Assembly: GCA_019192445.1 (NCBI GenBank) | Contig: JAHCMK010000001.1 | Location: 638,690 to 702,689 of the forward strand | DNA: 64,000 bases | DNA from: Oceanococcus sp. HetDA_MAG_MS8 | GTDB lineage: Bacteria; Pseudomonadota; Gammaproteobacteria; Nevskiales; Oceanococcaceae | Reading direction: 5' to 3' | Shown here: piece by piece, positions 1 to 8,200 of the stretch | Layout: every line of letters begins with the position of its first letter | How positions within the stretch are numbered: the first letter of the stretch is position 1 | Notes under the pieces: generated by a model | The model's database searches: none | The model's input: the letters and a program-made list of their open reading frames with translations, nothing else | What the model was told of the DNA's origin: nothing | Made by a program: the position numbers and the translations under genes

Positions 1-1
1 C

Positions 2-577
2 AAGTTGCGCAAACAATATCGTGACTCTTTTGAGAAGAATCACGGCGTGCGCCTGGGATACATGAGCTTCTTCGTCAAAGCCACGATTGAAGCCCTCAAG
101 CGCTACCCCATCCTCAATGCATCGGTCGATGGCAGCGATATCGTTTATCACGGCCACTATGACATTGGCGTCGCCGTTAGCTCGCCACGCGGCTTGGTTG
201 TGCCAGTGCTGCGTGCCGCCGATAAGCTCAGTTTCGCTGAGATTGAATCTGGCATTGGTGACCTGGGTCGTAAAGCGCGCGACAACAAGCTGAGCTTGGA
301 TGATCTTAGCGGTGGGACCTTCTCCATCACCAATGGCGGGGTCTTCGGTTCCATGCTCTCCACGCCCATTCTCAACCCGCCGCAAAGCGGTATCTTGGGC
401 ATGCACGGCATCAACAAACGGCCGGTGGTCGTCGGGGATGAGATTGTCGTAAGGCCAATGATGTATCTGGCACTCACGTATGATCACCGCATCATTGACG
501 GACGGGAGGCTGTCATGTTCCTGCGCACCATCAAGGAAGTGTTGGAAGATCCCGCCCGCATGTTGCTGGAAATCTAG
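2..577 (+). CDS. sucB: Dihydrolipoamide succinyltransferase, C-terminal part (cut by window edge)
   Basis: E2 component of the 2-oxoglutarate dehydrogenase complex, which transfers the succinyl group from lipoamide to CoA in the TCA cycle. Only the C-terminal catalytic domain is present, about 191 residues; the lipoyl and E1/E3-binding domains lie left of the window. The sequence follows E. coli SucB closely from memory ([30 protein letters not shown]). The active-site DHRIIDGRE motif lies near the end and the gene stops with LLEI. It is followed 39 bases later by lpd, the E3 subunit of the same complex, which supports SucB over a pyruvate-dehydrogenase E2. The true start is not visible. Confidence 0.95.
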   Translation, partial: KLRKQYRDSFEKNHGVRLGYMSFFVKATIEALKRYPILNASVDGSDIVYHGHYDIGVAVSSPRGLVVPVLRAADKLSFAEIESGIGDLGRKARDNKLSLDDLSGGTFSITNGGVFGSMLSTPILNPPQSGILGMHGINKRPVVVGDEIVVRPMMYLALTYDHRIIDGREAVMFLRTIKEVLEDPARMLLEI

Positions 578-616
578 CCCCGAAGCCTGCCTACAGAGAT
601 TGCGAGCGAGAGAACC

Positions 617-2056
617 ATGAGCAAGGATTACGACGTTATTGTCATCGGCGGGGGTCCCGCCGGTTATGTGGCTGCCATTCGCGCCGCCCAACTGGGATTG
701 AAAACTGCCTGTATTGACGCCTGGCTGAACCGCGACGACACCCCCGCCTTCGGTGGCACCTGCCTCAATGCTGGATGTATTCCATCCAAGGCCATGCTGG
801 AGTCCAGTGAGCTATTCCACAAGGCGCAGCATGAGTTTGCGACCCACGGCATCGAGGTGGGGAAGGTCAAGCTGAATTTGGAGGCCATGCAAGAGCGTAA
901 GGCCGGGATTACCAAACAGCTCACCAGTGGCATCCAAGGCCTATTCAAAGCCAATAAGGTGGATGGACTACACGGCAAGGGCTGCATCCAGGGTAGTGGT
1001 GAGGTGGAGTACACCGACCTTGAGGGTGAGAGCAAAACCCTCAGCTGCGAGCACATCATTGTGGCAAGCGGCTCCGCACCCACCCAGTTGCCTATGGCCA
1101 AATTCGACGGTAAGCACATACTGGACTCCTGGGACGCGCTCGATCTGGATGCGGTACCCAAGAAACTCGGAGTGATCGGTGCGGGCGTGATTGGCACCGA
1201 GCTGGGCTCCGTATGGTCCCGTCTAGGCTCGGAAGTGGTGCTGTTGGAGGCCATGGAAAGCTTCCTGGACGGTATTGCAGATTCCGCCATTGCCAAAGAT
1301 GCTCTGCGTCAATTCGGCAAGCAGGGGCTGGATATTCGCCTGGGCGCTCGCGTGAAGGGTGCTGAGGTAAAACGCGGCAAGGTAGAAGTGGAGTTCACCT
1401 ACAAGGGCGAAGACCACAAAGAAACCTTCGATAAGCTCATCGTTGCCGTGGGTCGCCGCCCTTACACCGAAGGCTTGTTCAAATCGGATGCTGCCCTGGA
1501 GCTGGACGAGAAGGGCTTCGTTGCGGTTGACGAGGAATATCGCACCAATCTGCCCAAGGTCTACGCCTGTGGCGACTGTATCGGCGGACTCATGCTGGCG
1601 CATAAAGCCATGGAAGAGGGCGTTGCCGTTGCCGAGATCATTGCTGGACATGCCGCGCAGGTGAACTACGCCACCGTACCTTCGATTATTTACACCTCAC
1701 CGGAGGTGGCCTGGGTGGGGCAAACCGAAGATGCCCTGAAAGCCGCGGGTACCGACTACAAGTCCGGCAGCGTGTCCTTTGCAGGTAATGGCCGTGCCAA
1801 AGCCATGGAACAGGCCGTTGGCCAGGTCAAAATTTTGGCCGATGCCAAGACTGATCGCATCCTAGGGGTACATATGGTGGGGCCTATGGTGGGCGAACTG
1901 CTCTCAGAGGCCGTCGTGGCTATGGAGTTTGGCGCTAGCGCTGAAGACCTCCAGCTCACCATGCATGGCCATCCGACTCTATCGGAGACGGTCCATGAAG
2001 CGGCCTTATCGGTTGATGGGCGAGCGATCCACGCCATGAACAAGAAGAAGCGCTGA
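617..2056 (+). CDS. lpd: Dihydrolipoyl dehydrogenase (E3)
   Basis: Flavoprotein of 479 residues that reoxidises dihydrolipoamide with NAD+ in the 2-oxoacid dehydrogenase complexes. Visible features are the FAD-binding GGGPAGY near residue 11, the redox-active disulfide in GGTCLNAGC (Cys49 and Cys54), the NAD-binding GAGVIGTELG, the second FAD motif YACGDCIGG, and the C-terminal HGHPTLSE with the active-site His. Length is normal for the family. It directly follows sucB, so it is probably the last gene of the sucAB-lpd operon and serves at least the 2-oxoglutarate complex. ATG at 617 follows a GAGCGAGAG purine stretch. Confidence 0.96.
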   Translation: MSKDYDVIVIGGGPAGYVAAIRAAQLGLKTACIDAWLNRDDTPAFGGTCLNAGCIPSKAMLESSELFHKAQHEFATHGIEVGKVKLNLEAMQERKAGITKQLTSGIQGLFKANKVDGLHGKGCIQGSGEVEYTDLEGESKTLSCEHIIVASGSAPTQLPMAKFDGKHILDSWDALDLDAVPKKLGVIGAGVIGTELGSVWSRLGSEVVLLEAMESFLDGIADSAIAKDALRQFGKQGLDIRLGARVKGAEVKRGKVEVEFTYKGEDHKETFDKLIVAVGRRPYTEGLFKSDAALELDEKGFVAVDEEYRTNLPKVYACGDCIGGLMLAHKAMEEGVAVAEIIAGHAAQVNYATVPSIIYTSPEVAWVGQTEDALKAAGTDYKSGSVSFAGNGRAKAMEQAVGQVKILADAKTDRILGVHMVGPMVGELLSEAVVAMEFGASAEDLQLTMHGHPTLSETVHEAALSVDGRAIHAMNKKKR

Positions 2057-2061
2057 TCGCA

Positions 2062-2646
2062 ATGCGCAAGCTTCTGATGCGGGCCGCGTGTGCGGCCCTT
2101 TTCGCTTGTCCGCTCAATGCTCTGTCCTCCGAGCTGCGCATCAGCTTTGGCAACGACAGTTTGCGCGGAGAATTCCTGCAAGCCCTTGGCGAGCCTGTGG
2201 CGGATAGTGCCCCCACACTTCATGCTGGGGTTCTGTACCGCGAAGAAAGCGACAGCGACGGCACCTTGGGACACGCCGGCTTAGTCATCTATGGTGACGC
2301 CGGATCCGAAGAGGTTATTCTTCAAGCGGGTATTGGTGGGCGTCTCTACCTCTTGTCCACCGATCCAGACATCAACGGAGCTGCTCTGGCCATGGGCGGT
2401 GCTGTCCTCGGACGCCTACCCGGCGTCGATCGCTTGGGCGCTTTTGGCGGAGTCTGGTACGCGCCCAGGGTCAGCGCCTTTGGGGAGCTTGATCGCGCCC
2501 TGGAGATCAACCTTGGCGTTGAGTATCAATTGCTGCGGCAAGCCGCATTAAGCCTAGGCTGGCGACGCATTGAGTTTAAAACTCAGGATGGGCCTAGCTT
2601 CGACTTTGAAGATAGCGCATTTGTTGGCTTTAAGTTCCTTTTCTAA
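2062..2646 (+). CDS. YfaZ-like outer membrane protein
   Basis: Exported protein of 194 residues. The first ~22 residues form a signal peptide ending near ALS-SE. The remainder is rich in alternating hydrophobic/polar strands and ends in phenylalanine (FKFLF), as outer-membrane beta-barrels do. The stretch with GAVLGRLPG, GGVWYAPRVSAFGE and a later GWRRIEF resembles the YfaZ family, whose function is unknown. It starts only 5 bases after the lpd stop, so it is probably co-transcribed with the TCA genes, although no functional link is evident. The YfaZ assignment is from pattern memory; the outer-membrane barrel call is firmer. Confidence 0.72.
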   Translation: MRKLLMRAACAALFACPLNALSSELRISFGNDSLRGEFLQALGEPVADSAPTLHAGVLYREESDSDGTLGHAGLVIYGDAGSEEVILQAGIGGRLYLLSTDPDINGAALAMGGAVLGRLPGVDRLGAFGGVWYAPRVSAFGELDRALEINLGVEYQLLRQAALSLGWRRIEFKTQDGPSFDFEDSAFVGFKFLF

Positions 2647-2667
2647 ACCTCTAATTTAAAAAGATTT

Positions 2668-3396
2668 ATGGCAGGTCATTCCAAGTGGGCGAATATCCAG
2701 CACCGAAAAGGAGCACAGGATAAAAAACGCGGCGCCCTGTTCACCAAGTTGGTTCGGGAAATAACCGTGGCAGCCCGCATGGGTGGTGCCGACCCAGACA
2801 TGAATCCACGGCTACGTCTGGCAGTCGATAAGGCCAACGGGCAAAGCATGCCCAAAGACAATATCGAGCGCGCCATCAAAAAAGGCGCTGGCCTGCTCGA
2901 GGGCGAAACCTACGAGGAGGTTCGTTACGAGGGCTATGGGCCCCATGGAGTTGCCGTCATTGTTGATTGCGTCACCGATAACCGCAACCGCACCGTGGCT
3001 GAGGTTCGACATGCATTCAGCAAGGGTGGGGGCAACTTGGGTACCGAAGGATCAGTCGCCTTCCAATTCGAACACACGGGGCAACTTCTTTTCGCTCCCG
3101 GTGTAGATGGCGATCAGCTCATGGAAGTGGCCTTGGAGGCGGGTGCTAAAGATATGGAGCTGTTCGATGACGGCTCGGCCGAGGTACTCACAGAGCCGGC
3201 GGACTTCGATAGCGTACGCACAGCGATTACCGAGGCCGGGTTTGAGATTGCCGACGCTGAACTCACCATGCGTGCCATGACCCCTGCTGAAGTTCCCGCC
3301 GATGCGCGCGAGTCTATTGAGCGCTTGCTCGAGCGTTTGGATGACCTCGACGATACTCAAAAGGTTTACTCCAACTTAGCGGACGCTGAGGAGTAG
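2668..3396 (+). CDS. yebC: YebC/PmpR family DNA-binding or translation-linked regulator
   Basis: Cytosolic protein of 242 residues beginning [18 protein letters not shown], the family signature, followed by [12 protein letters not shown] and the conserved RLRLAVDKA and [13 protein letters not shown]. Length matches E. coli YebC (about 246). Family members have been described both as transcriptional regulators (PmpR in Pseudomonas) and as factors that help ribosomes through polyproline stretches. The position just before ruvCAB is the usual gammaproteobacterial order. A long folded intergenic element separates it from ruvC. Confidence 0.95.
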   Translation: MAGHSKWANIQHRKGAQDKKRGALFTKLVREITVAARMGGADPDMNPRLRLAVDKANGQSMPKDNIERAIKKGAGLLEGETYEEVRYEGYGPHGVAVIVDCVTDNRNRTVAEVRHAFSKGGGNLGTEGSVAFQFEHTGQLLFAPGVDGDQLMEVALEAGAKDMELFDDGSAEVLTEPADFDSVRTAITEAGFEIADAELTMRAMTPAEVPADARESIERLLERLDDLDDTQKVYSNLADAEE

Positions 3397-3464
3397 TCTG
3401 CTTGGCGCCGCGCAGTCTTAGGCGAAACCCTGGGGCTGGTACTACCGGAACGAGCGGGCCATAG

Positions 3465-3605
3465 GGAGCCGCTGAAGAAGTCCGTGAGCGAAGCAAGGTG
3501 GTCCGCCGCCGGCGCGCAGTAAACGCAGCATATGAGACATATGTGAGGCTTTCGAGCACCGCCGGCGGGCTAGATTGTGAGCGCAACGATTTATTCAGCG
3601 GCTCC
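3465..3605. repeat. Nested inverted-repeat element between yebC and ruvC
   Basis: Three nested dyads share one centre. The outer 12-bp arms GGAGCCGCTGAA (3465-3476) and TTCAGCGGCTCC (3594-3605) are perfectly complementary. The middle 9-bp arms CCGCCGGCG (3506-3514) and CGCCGGCGG (3560-3568) are too. The inner pair CATATG (3528-3533 and 3537-3542) flanks a 3-base loop. The outer arms are also flanked by CATAGG on both sides. The roughly 141-base fold could be a small palindromic mobile element of REP/MITE type, or a structured RNA. No U-tract makes it a standard terminator. Confidence 0.6.
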
Positions 3606-3642
3606 ATAGGTTTGGCGGGGTCAGGTCGCCTACAATGTGCCA

Positions 3643-4134
3643 ATGCGCATCTTGGGAATTGATCCAGGCTCGGTTTACACCGGCTACGCCGTCTTGGCTA
3701 TCGAGGGCAATAAATTGCTCCCTTTGGCGAACGGGCGCTGGCACCTGCGCGGCAGCAGCATTGGTCAGCGCTTACTGCAGCTGCAAGAGAACCTGCAAGA
3801 CTTAATCGAGGTGCAGCGCCCTAGCGTAGCAGCGGTGGAAACGGTCTTCGTACAAAAGAACCCCAACACCGCTATTAAGTTAGGGCAGGCAAGGGGCGTT
3901 ATTTTGTGCACCTTGGCACGCTACGCTTTGGATACGCATGAGTACACACCGGCGACCATCAAGCAGACCCTGTGCGGCAATGGCCGCGCTGACAAAGAGC
4001 AAATTGGCTGGATGGTCGGGCGCTTGCTTGGTATGCGGCCCGCACCAGAAGCCGATGCCGCAGACGCTGCCGCCGTCGCCATTTGCCATCACCACCATGC
4101 GCCCTTACGGCGCTTAAAGGCGGCTCAACAATGA
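3643..4134 (+). CDS. ruvC: Crossover junction endodeoxyribonuclease RuvC
   Basis: Holliday-junction resolvase that cuts four-way junctions during recombinational repair, working with RuvAB. With the ATG at 3643 the protein has 163 residues. Its acidic catalytic residues then fall at D7 (GIDPGS), E66 (VAAVETVF), D138 and D141 (EADAADA), the same numbers as in E. coli, so this start is preferred over the GTG two codons upstream (3637). ruvC overlaps ruvA by four bases (ATGA), indicating translational coupling. Confidence 0.95.
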   Translation: MRILGIDPGSVYTGYAVLAIEGNKLLPLANGRWHLRGSSIGQRLLQLQENLQDLIEVQRPSVAAVETVFVQKNPNTAIKLGQARGVILCTLARYALDTHEYTPATIKQTLCGNGRADKEQIGWMVGRLLGMRPAPEADAADAAAVAICHHHHAPLRRLKAAQQ

Positions 4135-4730
4135 TCGGACAATTGCGTGGAGAGGTGTGGAGCATCGCTCCGCCCACACTGGTACTTGGTGCTGGTGGTG
4201 TGGGCTATGAGCTGGACCTGCCTTTGTCTGCGTTTACGAGCCTACAAGTCGGACAAGCTGACGTCGCTCTCCACACCCACTTAGTGCAACGGGATGACGG
4301 CAGCTTTCTGTATGGCTTTTTGGAACTGGGTGAGCGTGAGCTTTTCCGGCGGCTACTGAAAATTTCCGGTGTGGGCCCCAAGCTCGCCTTGGTGTTGCTC
4401 TCCAGCCTCCCGCCAGAGAGCTTGGCGCGCTGCGTGCAGGAAGGCGATGTGGGCCCGCTAACGCGAGTTCCGGGCATTGGCAAGAAAACCGCGCAGCGAC
4501 TGTTATTAGAGCTGCGCGGCAAACTCGACGGTCTGGTGTCCTACCCGGCGCATAACCAAGGGGGCGGTCAGCAACAGCTAGGTCCCCGCGCCGAGGCACA
4601 GGCTGCGTTACTCAGCCTGGGATATACGGCCAAAGATGCGGAGCGCATGCTCGATGCCAGTGGCGGCGAAACCCCTCCGGAAGACACCGCCCAATGGCTG
4701 AAATTGGCGCTACGCCAGGCGGCTCGCTAA
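4131..4730 (+). CDS. ruvA: Holliday junction DNA helicase subunit RuvA
   Basis: Tetrameric junction-binding subunit of the RuvAB branch-migration motor, 199 residues. The protein begins MIGQLRGEVWSI, the usual RuvA N-terminus. It contains the two helix-hairpin-helix motifs (KISGVGPKLALVLLS and TRVPGIGKKTAQRLLLELRGKL) that bind junction DNA. A C-terminal helical domain (ALLSLGYTAKDAERML) contacts RuvB. The start is the ATG overlapping the ruvC stop; the longer frame upstream runs inside ruvC and is not used. ruvB begins 3 bases after the stop. Confidence 0.95.
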   Translation: MIGQLRGEVWSIAPPTLVLGAGGVGYELDLPLSAFTSLQVGQADVALHTHLVQRDDGSFLYGFLELGERELFRRLLKISGVGPKLALVLLSSLPPESLARCVQEGDVGPLTRVPGIGKKTAQRLLLELRGKLDGLVSYPAHNQGGGQQQLGPRAEAQAALLSLGYTAKDAERMLDASGGETPPEDTAQWLKLALRQAAR

Positions 4731-4733
4731 ACC

Positions 4734-5786
4734 ATGGAAGTGATTCGCAACCCAGACCTACCGGATAACAGCGCCGAAGACCGTGCCATTCGTCCTCGTC
4801 GCCTTCAGGACTATATTGGCCAGAGCGCCGTCCGCGAGCAGATGGATCTCTTCATTGCCGCAGCGAAGAAACGGGGCGAGGCCATGGATCACACGCTCAT
4901 CTTTGGCCCTCCTGGATTAGGCAAAACCACGCTGGCGTCCATCATCGCCCAGGAGCTTGGTGTGCACCTGCGTTCGACCTCCGGCCCCATCCTCGAAAAA
5001 CCGGGGGACCTGGCTGCTCAGCTCACCAATTTAGAGCCACATGATGTGCTCTTTGTGGACGAAATTCACCGCTTAAGCCCAGTGGTAGAAGAGGTGCTCT
5101 ATCCGGCGTTGGAAGACTTTCAGCTGGACATCATGATTGGGGAAGGGCCAGCGGCGCGCAGCGTCAAAATCGACTTGCCTCCTTTCACCTTGGTAGGGGC
5201 AACAACTCGGGCTGGCGCACTCACATCTCCACTACGAGACCGTTTCGGCATCGTGCAGCGCCTGCAATACTACAACGCGACGGATCTGGCGCAGATCGTC
5301 GAGCGCTCCGCCAATATTCTGCAAGTTCCCATCGAAGGAGATGGCGCTATGCAGATTGCCCGACGCTCCAGAGGCACCCCGCGTATTGCTAACCGGCTTC
5401 TGCGGCGAGTGCGGGATTACAGCGAGATTCGTGGGGAAGGGCGCATTACTGCCGATTTGGCCGATGCAGCGCTCAGCATGTTGGAGGTGGATCAGCAGGG
5501 CTTCGACAGCATGGATCGACGCCTGCTCACAGTGCTTTGCGAGCATTACAGTGGCGGGCCTACTGGCCTTGATGCCCTGGCTGCAGCAATTTCAGAGTCG
5601 CGGGACACCATCGAGGATGTGCTGGAGCCCTATCTGATTCAACAGGGCTATTTGATGCGCACACCGCGAGGTAGGGCTGCGACTCCTAAAACTTGGCTAT
5701 ACCTTGGATTGACGCCACCGCAGGGCAGTGTCGCCGCCCAACATAGCTTATTAGACGCGACGAATGAGGACCTTGATGCAAGTTGA
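4734..5786 (+). CDS. ruvB: Holliday junction DNA helicase subunit RuvB
   Basis: AAA+ ATPase ring that drives branch migration of Holliday junctions, 350 residues. Visible motifs are [11 protein letters not shown] at the N-terminus, Walker [12 protein letters not shown], Walker [10 protein letters not shown], sensor-1 GATTRAG, the arginine-containing PLRDRFGI, and a C-terminal winged-helix domain ending in [13 protein letters not shown]. Length is typical. It lies between ruvA and ybgC, and ybgC begins inside its last codons. Confidence 0.97.
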   Translation: MEVIRNPDLPDNSAEDRAIRPRRLQDYIGQSAVREQMDLFIAAAKKRGEAMDHTLIFGPPGLGKTTLASIIAQELGVHLRSTSGPILEKPGDLAAQLTNLEPHDVLFVDEIHRLSPVVEEVLYPALEDFQLDIMIGEGPAARSVKIDLPPFTLVGATTRAGALTSPLRDRFGIVQRLQYYNATDLAQIVERSANILQVPIEGDGAMQIARRSRGTPRIANRLLRRVRDYSEIRGEGRITADLADAALSMLEVDQQGFDSMDRRLLTVLCEHYSGGPTGLDALAAAISESRDTIEDVLEPYLIQQGYLMRTPRGRAATPKTWLYLGLTPPQGSVAAQHSLLDATNEDLDAS

Positions 5787-6192
5787 GGCGCCCCCTTGGT
5801 TACTGCGTGTTTACTACGAGGATACCGACGCTTCGGGCGTGGTCTACCATGCACGCTACTTGGCATTTTTTGAGCGCGCGCGCACTGAAGCACTACGCGC
5901 CGCTGGGTTTTCTCAGCAACAACTCATTGATCAAGAGCAGGTTGCTTTCACCCTAGCGGGTATTGCTGTGCAGTACCGACGGCCGGCCCGCTTAGACGAT
6001 TCGCTGCGTGTGCACACCACACTGCATTGCCGCCGCGCCCTGATAGAATTTGAGCAAGGTATATACCGGGTTGAGGACAACACTGAGCTCGCTAGCGCCC
6101 AAGTTCGCGCTGGTTGCGTCAGCTTGCCTTCCTTTAAGCCCACTCGCATTCCCGCTGCTATCTTGACTGCCCTTGAGGGCCTTCGTGCATGA
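5776..6192 (+). CDS. ybgC: Tol-Pal-associated acyl-CoA thioesterase YbgC
   Basis: Hot-dog-fold thioesterase of 138 residues acting on acyl-CoA or acyl-ACP near the inner membrane; in E. coli it is the first gene of the tol-pal operon. The signature [26 protein letters not shown] carries the catalytic aspartate (DTDASG). The start at 5776 is chosen because GAGGA at 5766-5770 is a well-placed ribosome-binding site; an ATG at 5764 is possible. It overlaps the ruvB end by 11 bases and overlaps tolQ by four bases. Confidence 0.9.
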   Translation: MQVEAPPWLLRVYYEDTDASGVVYHARYLAFFERARTEALRAAGFSQQQLIDQEQVAFTLAGIAVQYRRPARLDDSLRVHTTLHCRRALIEFEQGIYRVEDNTELASAQVRAGCVSLPSFKPTRIPAAILTALEGLRA

Positions 6193-6860
6193 ACCTAAGC
6201 CTGTCCCAACTCCTGTTTGCTGCCAGTCCTGTCGTACAGGGCGTGATGCTGCTGCTACTGCTGGCCTCACTCAGCTCTTGGTTTGTGATCTTCCGCAAGC
6301 GCGCCATGCTCAGCCGGCAAACCAAATCGGCCGCGAAGTTTGAAGAAATGTTTTGGTCAGGCGGCCGCCTGGCAGACATCTACGAATCTCTGCGCCGGCG
6401 CAAGAATGGGGAAGAAGGCCTAGAGGCCTTGTTCCGGGCGGGTTACGAGGAAATCGGCCGGGCGCAGAGTGAGGAAGGTGCTGAAGCTGTGGCATCGGTG
6501 CAGCGTTCTTTGCGAGTCGCGCAAATGCGCGAAGTCGATGAGCTGGAAAGTGGACTAGCCTTCTTAGCAACTGTGGGCTCTACAGCACCCTATGTGGGGC
6601 TCTTCGGCACCGTCTGGGGCATCATGAACGCCTTTATTGGCTTGGGCAATGTGCAGCAAGCCACCTTGACCCAAGTGGCTCCCGGCATTGCCGAAGCACT
6701 TATTGCCACTGCCATTGGTCTGTTCGCTGCTATTCCTGCCGTCATCGCCTACAACACTTTTACTAGTCAACTGACCCGTTTAGAGTCGCGTTTTAATGCC
6801 TTTTCTGAAGAGTTTTTAGGCATCGTCGACCGGCATGTACGGGAAGGGCGGCAGCAGTGA
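6189..6860 (+). CDS. tolQ: Tol-Pal system proton-channel subunit TolQ
   Basis: Inner-membrane protein of 223 residues that with TolR forms the proton-driven motor energising TolA for outer-membrane constriction during division. Three membrane segments are visible: residues about 16-34, about 120-145 (LAFLATVGSTAPYVGLFGTV) and about 160-185 (GIAEALIATAIGLFAAIPAVIAYN), the last two carrying the conserved MotA/TolQ/ExbB features. It overlaps ybgC by 4 bases and tolR by 4 bases (GTGA), so the whole set is tightly coupled. Confidence 0.96.
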   Translation: MNLSLSQLLFAASPVVQGVMLLLLLASLSSWFVIFRKRAMLSRQTKSAAKFEEMFWSGGRLADIYESLRRRKNGEEGLEALFRAGYEEIGRAQSEEGAEAVASVQRSLRVAQMREVDELESGLAFLATVGSTAPYVGLFGTVWGIMNAFIGLGNVQQATLTQVAPGIAEALIATAIGLFAAIPAVIAYNTFTSQLTRLESRFNAFSEEFLGIVDRHVREGRQQ

Positions 6861-7276
6861 CCCCGAATCCTCGGCGGCGGCTCGCCCATGAAATCAATGT
6901 GGTGCCCTACATTGACGTCATGCTGGTACTGCTTGTCATTTTCATGGTGACCGCGCCATTACTCCAACAAGGGGTCGAAGTCGAGCTGCCACAAGCCAGC
7001 GCTGAGGCGCTACCAGCCGACAAAGATGCTGAGCCACTCATCGTGAGTGTAGACGCTCAGGGGCAGCGCTACCTCAATCGCGGTCAAACCCCCGAAGAGC
7101 CATTAGACGATGCCGAATTAATTCGGCTCATCCAAATTACGCTTAAGGCCCAACCGGGCTTGGCGGTGGTTGTGGAAGGGGATAGACGCGCCAGCTATGA
7201 ACAAATTATGCAGGCGATGACCTTGCTGCAGGGGGCAGGAGTCCGCCAGGTCGGTCTCGCCACCCAGCCGGGATAA
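6857..7276 (+). CDS. tolR: Tol-Pal system protein TolR
   Basis: Inner-membrane/periplasmic partner of TolQ, 139 residues. A short cytoplasmic N-terminus (RRRLAHEINVVPYIDVMLV) leads into one membrane helix. D20 in PYIDVML matches the essential proton-carrying aspartate of the ExbD/TolR family. The periplasmic domain follows (VVEGDRRASYEQIMQAMTLLQ). GTG start at 6857, overlapping the tolQ stop. TolA follows after 6 bases. Confidence 0.95.
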   Translation: MTPNPRRRLAHEINVVPYIDVMLVLLVIFMVTAPLLQQGVEVELPQASAEALPADKDAEPLIVSVDAQGQRYLNRGQTPEEPLDDAELIRLIQITLKAQPGLAVVVEGDRRASYEQIMQAMTLLQGAGVRQVGLATQPG

Positions 7277-7282
7277 GCCAAC

Positions 7283-8200
7283 ATGCAGCGCACCTCGCAG
7301 CGTGGCTTCCAGCGCGCCGATCTGGGCCCATTGCTACTCAGCATTGGCCTCCATCTGGCATTGGCTGCCTTGCTGGTGTTTGGTCTACCGCAATTAACCA
7401 GGCCCTTACCCCCTCCTGGTCCCAAAATTGTGGGAACGGTGGTGGAATCACCCACAGCGCGAGCTCTGGAAGAAAAACGGCGCAAGGAAGCTGAACGCCG
7501 GGCGCGCGAAGAGGCTGAACGTAAGGCCAAGGCCGAAGCCGAACGTAAAGCGCGGGAGGAGGCCGAGCGCAAGGCCAAGGCCGAAGCCGAACGTAAAGCG
7601 CAGGAGGAGGCCGAGCGCAAGGCCAAGGCCGAAGCCGAGCGCAAAGCGCGGGAAGAGGCCGAACGTAAGGCCCAGGCCGAAGCCGAGCGCAAAGCGCGGG
7701 AAGAGGCCGAACGTAAGGCCAAGGCCGAAGCCGAGCGCAAAGCGCGGGAAGAGGCCGAGCGCAAGGCCAAGGCCGAAGCCGAGCGCAAAGCGCGCGAAGA
7801 GGCCGAACGTAAGGCTAAAGCCGAAGCCGAGCGCAAAGCCCGTGAAAAAGCCCAGCAGGCTAGAGAGGATGCCTTAGAAGCCGCGATGCGCGAGGAGGAA
7901 CAGCGCATACAGCAAGCTCAAGACGCGCAAGATGCCAATCGTTGGGCAGAACAAATCGCCGATGAGATCCTGCGGGAATGGGTAAGGCCTTCAGGCGCAC
8001 CGGCCGACTTCTCCTGCGAGGTGCGCGTCGAACTCTCGTTATATGGTGATGTCCTTCAACGTGAGATCATTCGATCCTGCGGTAACGAGTTTTTAGATAA
8101 CTCCGTATTGCAAGCTGTGGATCAGGCGAGTCCCTTGCCATTGCCGCGCAATTCACGGGTATTTCAAACCACTATCAACATTACCTTTGAGCCTTTGTAA
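7283..8200 (+). CDS. tolA: Tol-Pal system protein TolA
   Basis: Links the TolQR motor in the inner membrane to Pal/TolB at the outer membrane. The 305 residues contain a short cytoplasmic head, one membrane helix (about 15-36) and a proline-rich linker. A long helical, Ala/Glu/Lys/Arg-rich rod (about 60-215) follows, then a C-terminal TolA/TonB-like domain (FSCEVRVELSLYGDVLQ, ending INITFEPL). The rod includes seven near-identical 16-residue units, recorded separately. The tolB start codon overlaps the tolA stop by one base. Confidence 0.95.
   Translation: MQRTSQRGFQRADLGPLLLSIGLHLALAALLVFGLPQLTRPLPPPGPKIVGTVVESPTARALEEKRRKEAERRAREEAERKAKAEAERKAREEAERKAKAEAERKAQEEAERKAKAEAERKAREEAERKAQAEAERKAREEAERKAKAEAERKAREEAERKAKAEAERKAREEAERKAKAEAERKAREKAQQAREDALEAAMREEEQRIQQAQDAQDANRWAEQIADEILREWVRPSGAPADFSCEVRVELSLYGDVLQREIIRSCGNEFLDNSVLQAVDQASPLPLPRNSRVFQTTINITFEPL
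7502..7837 (+). repeat. Seven tandem 48-bp repeats coding for the TolA rod
   Basis: Seven consecutive copies of a 48-base unit encode the 16-residue helix unit AREEAERKAKAEAERK. Only one residue changes in copy 3 (Gln for Arg) and one in copy 4 (Gln for Lys). Such near-identical copies can expand or contract by slippage or recombination, changing the rod length that spans the periplasm. The flanking coding sequence (7460-7501 and 7838-7900) has related but degenerate repeats. Confidence 0.9.

Noticed and set aside
7195..7908. 237-residue minus-strand frame over tolA
   Set aside because: Its Ala/Arg/Ser repeats are the reverse complement of the TolA rod repeats, so it is a shadow frame.
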